Assembly (NCBI GenBank): GCA_902526825.1 | Contig: CABZMN010000001.1 | Location: 71,819-135,818, forward strand | DNA: 64,000 nucleotides | Reading direction: 5' to 3' | Source: an uncultured Candidatus Actinomarina sp. | GTDB taxonomy: Bacteria > Actinomycetota > Acidimicrobiia > Actinomarinales > Actinomarinaceae | Shown here: piece after piece, positions 59,758 through 64,000 of the stretch | Layout of the letters: each line of letters begins with the position of its first letter | Numbering within the stretch: position 1 is the first letter of the stretch | The notes under the pieces: generated by a model | Databases searched by the model: none | The model's input: only the letters and a program-made list of their open reading frames with translations | What the model was told of the DNA's origin: nothing | Made by a program: the position numbers and the translations under genes

Positions 59758-60057
59758 TTAAAAGAAATTACCTACAGCTCTCTCAATCATTACAATTGCG
59801 AATAATATTAGAGCGAGAATCATTCCACCTGCAAAAAATTTATTTACCAAACTATTTTCGTATCTTAAATGCATAAACCAGCCGACAACTATAACAAACT
59901 TACCAATAGCCAAAATAATTAACAGGGGAGGAGCTAATGCACCGACAATATCTTCTGTGTAATAAAGTGCAACTTCTATTGCAGTAAGGATTGCCAAAAC
60001 AATTGCAATTTGAACATATTTAGTTGGGCTAGGGTGTTCTTTGTGAGTTTCTGACAT
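59758..60057 (-). CDS. ctaF: cytochrome c oxidase subunit IV
   Basis: ORF; YVQIAIVLAILTAIEVALYY, IVVGWFMHLRYE. Confidence 0.8.
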   Translation of the reverse strand: MSETHKEHPSPTKYVQIAIVLAILTAIEVALYYTEDIVGALAPPLLIILAIGKFVIVVGWFMHLRYENSLVNKFFAGGMILALILFAIVMIERAVGNFF

Positions 60058-60641
60058 CAGATTAAATAGACTACTGTAAACAACACAATCCAGACAATAT
60101 CAACAAAGTGCCAATAAAGCGCAATGAATTCTAAATTCATCCCATCATTGAGTGACAAACCTTTTTGTCTTTGTCCTATACCCCACAAAGCTAACAATAA
60201 AACAACACCAATAAATACGTGAAGACCATGAAAGCCAGTTAGTACATAAAAAGTAGAGCTAAATATGTTGGTAGATAATTCAAATCCTTTGTGATAAAAC
60301 TCTGTAAATTCGTAGATTTGTCCTGCCAAAAATACAGCCCCAAGCATTGCTGTTGCAAGTAACCAAACCCTAGTTTTTTCTTGATCATCAGTCTCGAGTG
60401 CATTGTGAGCAAGAACCATTGTTAATGAGCTCATTAGTAAAACGAAAGAGCTAACAGATGTAAAGGGTATATCATAAACGTCAGTAAGTTTGATACCAGG
60501 AAAATCTCTTCCTTTAAAAATTAGAAAAGTTGTTATTAATGTTCCAAAAAATAAGATTTCGGTTGATAAAAATATCCAGAAACCAAGTTTTCTAGTCTCA
60601 ACACCCGTGGGTTCATGAGGATAAGCGTGGGCATCACTCAT
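60057..60641 (-). CDS. ctaE: cytochrome c oxidase subunit III
   Basis: ORF track runs to 60689; ATG 60641 (MSDAHAYPHEPTG) preferred. GFWIFLSTEILFFGTLI, GFHGLHVFIG, YWHFVDIVWIVLF. Confidence 0.92.
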   Translation of the reverse strand: MSDAHAYPHEPTGVETRKLGFWIFLSTEILFFGTLITTFLIFKGRDFPGIKLTDVYDIPFTSVSSFVLLMSSLTMVLAHNALETDDQEKTRVWLLATAMLGAVFLAGQIYEFTEFYHKGFELSTNIFSSTFYVLTGFHGLHVFIGVVLLLALWGIGQRQKGLSLNDGMNLEFIALYWHFVDIVWIVLFTVVYLI

Positions 60642-62625
60642 AGTTTTGAGGTTTTTCCATATCAGGCTTCTCTTCTTCAGAACTTTCAAATTCTTCCTCT
60701 AAAGGTTCAGTTCCCCAACCAAAACCTCCAATTAATAAAAGAATCACTCCAATTAAAGCAAGTGGTATTGATTTATAAATTACTGCATAACCAATAAATG
60801 GAAGTCCAAAAGCCATAATTATTGGAAAATAAGATGGACTAGGAAGATGTATCTCTTCTTTTGGATTAAGCCCTTCATCCTCAAGTTGAGCAAGAAGCTC
60901 ATCCGCACCTTCTCTTTTCAATGCTCTACCATCTTCATCTTCTCCATATTTTTGATGCCAGAAATCATCAAGTGATTTAACTTCAGGTGCTTTTGAAAAG
61001 TTCCATACCGGAGTAGGAGATGGGATACTCCACTCTATTGTTCTAGCATCCCAAGGATCAAAAGGAGCAACTTCACCTTTTCTTCTTGAATACATCCAAT
61101 TTGCCATAAATATAAGTGTCGCAATAGCAAGAATAAATGCACCAATAGTAACAATTAAATTCCAAAACCCAAGATTAGTTTCTTCTGCATAGACCCAGGT
61201 TCTTCTAACTTGACCTTGGAGTCCCAGCCAGTGCATCGGTCCAAAAGTCAAGTTAAAACCAATAATCATTAACCAGAAATGAATCTTACCCATTGTCTCG
61301 TTATACATTTTTCCCCAGACTTTTGGAAACCAGAAATATAGTCCTGAAAAAATACCAAAAAGAGCACCACCAAATAGAACATAATGAAAATGAGCGACAA
61401 TGTAGTAAGTATCTGTTTGTTGGGTATCAGCAGGCACAACTGAGTGTGTAACTCCACTTAAACCCCCAATTACAAACATTCCAATAAACCCTAAGGCAAA
61501 TAACATTGGCGTATTCAGTGTCAATTTTCCACCCCAAATTGTTCCAAGCCAATTAAATATTTTTACTCCTGTCGGTACAGCAATAATCATTGTTGATAAG
61601 CCAAAACCAGCTTGTGCCACAGGACTAATTGCTGATGCAAACATATGATGTGCCCAAACACCAAATCCAATAAATGCAATTCCAAATCCAGCAAAGACTA
61701 TCGCTGGATAGCCAAATAACGGTTTTCTTGAAAATGTTGGAAGAACTTCCGATACAATACCAAAAGCTGGAAGTATTAGGATGTAAACTTCAGGATGACC
61801 AAATAACCAGAAAAGATGTTGCCATAATACAGGATCACCCCCACCTTCAGTTAGAAAGAAAGTTGTTCCAAATTGTCTATCAAATGTTACAAAAAATAAT
61901 GCAATTGCAATTATTGGTAACGAAAAAGCAAGTAGAAATGAGACTGCAAATGTCATCCAAGTAAATACAGGCATTCTCATCAACCTCATACCTTTTGTTC
62001 TCATATTGAGAATTGTTGTAATAAAATTGAAAGCTGAAACTAGTGAGGCAATACCTAGAATCTGAAGTCCGATTGCCCAATAGTCCATTGCGGTACCTGG
62101 GGAGTACTTGAGACCTGCATTTGGTTGATATCCAAACCATCCTCCATTAGGAGCTGAAGCTAATCTACTGACTTCCTCAGCTAGATAGCCCCCCTCTGGA
62201 GCACCAGCTGTTCCAAAAAGAAACGTTGAGTAAAGGAACAATCCACCAGCAATGAATATCCAGAAAGAAAGAGCATTAAGTCTGGGGAATGCAACATCTC
62301 TTGCTCCGATCTGAAGGGGTAGAAGATAATTAAAGAAAGCTGCACTGATTGGCATAATCGCTAAAAATATCATTGTTGTGCCATGCATTGTAAACATTGC
62401 ATTGTATTCAGCAGCACTCAAAAAATTATTGTCTGGTTGTGATAATTGGATTCTCAATAAAAGAGCTTCAAGCCCCCCAACTAATAAAAAGAAAAATGCA
62501 GCATAGCCATACATTATTCCTATTCTTTTATGATCTACAGTTGTGATCCAGCTCCAAACACCTTCCTCAGCAGTCGGTCTTGAAAAAATATTCCTTTGTT
62601 TTTTTGGCTGTATAATTTTTGTCAT
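60634..62625 (-). CDS. ctaD: cytochrome c oxidase subunit I
   Basis: ORF; TTVDHKRIGIMY, MHGTTMIFL, LFWLFGHPEVYILILP, HFHYVLFGG. Confidence 0.97.
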   Translation of the reverse strand: MTKIIQPKKQRNIFSRPTAEEGVWSWITTVDHKRIGIMYGYAAFFFLLVGGLEALLLRIQLSQPDNNFLSAAEYNAMFTMHGTTMIFLAIMPISAAFFNYLLPLQIGARDVAFPRLNALSFWIFIAGGLFLYSTFLFGTAGAPEGGYLAEEVSRLASAPNGGWFGYQPNAGLKYSPGTAMDYWAIGLQILGIASLVSAFNFITTILNMRTKGMRLMRMPVFTWMTFAVSFLLAFSLPIIAIALFFVTFDRQFGTTFFLTEGGGDPVLWQHLFWLFGHPEVYILILPAFGIVSEVLPTFSRKPLFGYPAIVFAGFGIAFIGFGVWAHHMFASAISPVAQAGFGLSTMIIAVPTGVKIFNWLGTIWGGKLTLNTPMLFALGFIGMFVIGGLSGVTHSVVPADTQQTDTYYIVAHFHYVLFGGALFGIFSGLYFWFPKVWGKMYNETMGKIHFWLMIIGFNLTFGPMHWLGLQGQVRRTWVYAEETNLGFWNLIVTIGAFILAIATLIFMANWMYSRRKGEVAPFDPWDARTIEWSIPSPTPVWNFSKAPEVKSLDDFWHQKYGEDEDGRALKREGADELLAQLEDEGLNPKEEIHLPSPSYFPIIMAFGLPFIGYAVIYKSIPLALIGVILLLIGGFGWGTEPLEEEFESSEEEKPDMEKPQNYE

Positions 62626-63638
62626 TTAAGTGTTCCCAAATATTCTATTAAAGCCTCAATTTCTCTCTCAGTCAATTCTAGATTAGGCATGAAAGTACCT
62701 GGTTTTAATTCAGCAGGATTTGCGAGCCATTGTGTTAAATTTTCAGCATTATTTTTTAATGCAGCTCCTGCAAATACATTTCTATTTGCGAAATGTGTAA
62801 GATTAGGGGCAATTCTTTCACCTTGAACATCCCAAACTCCACCAATTACATGGCATTGAGTACAGCCAGCATTTAAATATACTTGTTGACCTTCATACGC
62901 CAAGGATCCTTCAGTAAGTCCAGTGTTAGCATTTTTTTGTTCATTAACAACCCAAGCGTCAAAATCTGATTCAGACATTGATAATACCCTACCCCTCATT
63001 TTTGAGTGACTTAACCCACAATACTCTCCACATTGTGCCCAGAATTCTTCTGCATTATCTGCATGTAGATTTAAGTAAGTTTTTTGACCTGGGACTAGAT
63101 ATCTTTTGCCATTCAATTTAGGAACCCAATAATTATGAAGAACATCATTTGACCACATTTCTAATCTAATAGGTGTGTCCTCTGGTATAACAAGAACATT
63201 TGCTGTTGTAATGCCATAATCAGGATATTTATATTCAAACCACCATTGGTGACCAATTACTTCAATTTTTAGGGCATTTTCAGGCTCTCTAGCTAGATCA
63301 AAAATTGTTCTTACAGTTGGAACCGCAATAGAAGCTAATATAATTACTGGAATTATCGTCCACAAAATCTCTAAAAAATTGTTTCCATGAATTTGTTTAG
63401 GTTCAGGTTTATCAGGTGAATCTTTAAAGTAGAAAACTGAAAAAAGCAAAGCACCTTGAACAATAAAAAATATAACGACTGCAATCCAAAATGTTAACCA
63501 AAATAACTCATCAATTGTTCTTGCATAAGGTCCAGCTGGACTTAATGAGTCAAGAGGAGCATCCTCAATACATGCAGTTATAAACAAAAAACTGCATAGG
63601 ATTAAGTTTTTTGGTTTTAAAAATTTGTTTCTATGCAT
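62622..63638 (-). CDS. ctaC: cytochrome c oxidase subunit II with fused cytochrome c domain (caa3 type)
   Basis: ORF; CuA motif AQCGEYCGLSHSKMRG and C-terminal CTQCH with GTFMPNL. Confidence 0.95.
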   Translation of the reverse strand: MHRNKFLKPKNLILCSFLFITACIEDAPLDSLSPAGPYARTIDELFWLTFWIAVVIFFIVQGALLFSVFYFKDSPDKPEPKQIHGNNFLEILWTIIPVIILASIAVPTVRTIFDLAREPENALKIEVIGHQWWFEYKYPDYGITTANVLVIPEDTPIRLEMWSNDVLHNYWVPKLNGKRYLVPGQKTYLNLHADNAEEFWAQCGEYCGLSHSKMRGRVLSMSESDFDAWVVNEQKNANTGLTEGSLAYEGQQVYLNAGCTQCHVIGGVWDVQGERIAPNLTHFANRNVFAGAALKNNAENLTQWLANPAELKPGTFMPNLELTEREIEALIEYLGTLK

Positions 63639-63726
63639 AAATTATCTAGTCAATATTTAAGAATAGCGTCTACACCTGAAATAGGGTAATTATAAGTTAT
63701 AGACGAAGCGTCGTTACTATATCAAT

Positions 63727-64000
63727 ATGAAGTCAAATAAATCTTCTACATTCAAGAGTTATTTAAAACTATCCAAATTACGTGTTATTGAATTGTTGCT
63801 AGTCACAACAGTTCCCTCAATGGTCATTTCAATATATGGTATGCCACCTTTATCACTTGTTATTTACACATTAACTGGAGGGACTCTTCTTGCAATTAGT
63901 GCCAATGTCATGAACCAAGTTTTTGAAGTAGAGACAGATAGACTTATGGAAAGAACATCAGATAGGCCAATTGTTACAGGTGAGCTTACAAAGGTTAATG
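63727..64000 (+). CDS. ctaB: protoheme IX farnesyltransferase, truncated at window end
   Basis: Manual translation MKSNKSSTFKSYLKLSKLRVIELLLVTTVPSM..ANVMNQVFEVETDRLMERTSDRPIVTGEL; divergent from ctaC. Confidence 0.92.
   Translation, partial: MKSNKSSTFKSYLKLSKLRVIELLLVTTVPSMVISIYGMPPLSLVIYTLTGGTLLAISANVMNQVFEVETDRLMERTSDRPIVTGELTKVN

Noticed and set aside
61269-61457. 62-aa ORF inside ctaD
   Set aside because: Alternative frame of a highly conserved gene

Overview
The window is gene-dense, low-GC chromosomal DNA with almost no intergenic space. Gene content (bS22-like ribosomal protein, dnaK-grpE-dnaJ-hspR order, PAC2 protein, caa3-type ctaC/D/E/F cluster, DUF3159-like protein) fits a streamlined, probably marine, actinobacterium; the organism is an inference. 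It starts in a 3' tRNA-Ser(GCU) fragment followed by tRNA-Arg(ACG) and ends inside ctaB. I see no phage, transposon, CRISPR or rRNA. The strongest signal missed by the ORF track is selenocysteine decoding. An unlisted SelW/Rdx-type CDS (16379-16615) has an in-frame TGA in CIVUNYTPRA. selD is truncated in the ORF track but extends upstream through an in-frame TGA (GAGUACK) to a TTG at 45549 behind AAAGGAGG. In both genes a hairpin starts exactly 11 nt after the TGA, as expected for bacterial SECIS elements. Other notable items: an AapQ-like permease with an inserted biotinyl/lipoyl-like barrel domain; a structured leader plus strong terminator directly before the glyoxylate-shunt operon; a dnaX that lacks the zinc module and has an A8 slippage site giving a gamma-like product; two paralogous CX4CX12CX2H mini-proteins heading the copper and heat-shock operons, each with a perfect inverted repeat upstream; and five convergent gene pairs overlapping by exactly 4 nt at their stop codons.
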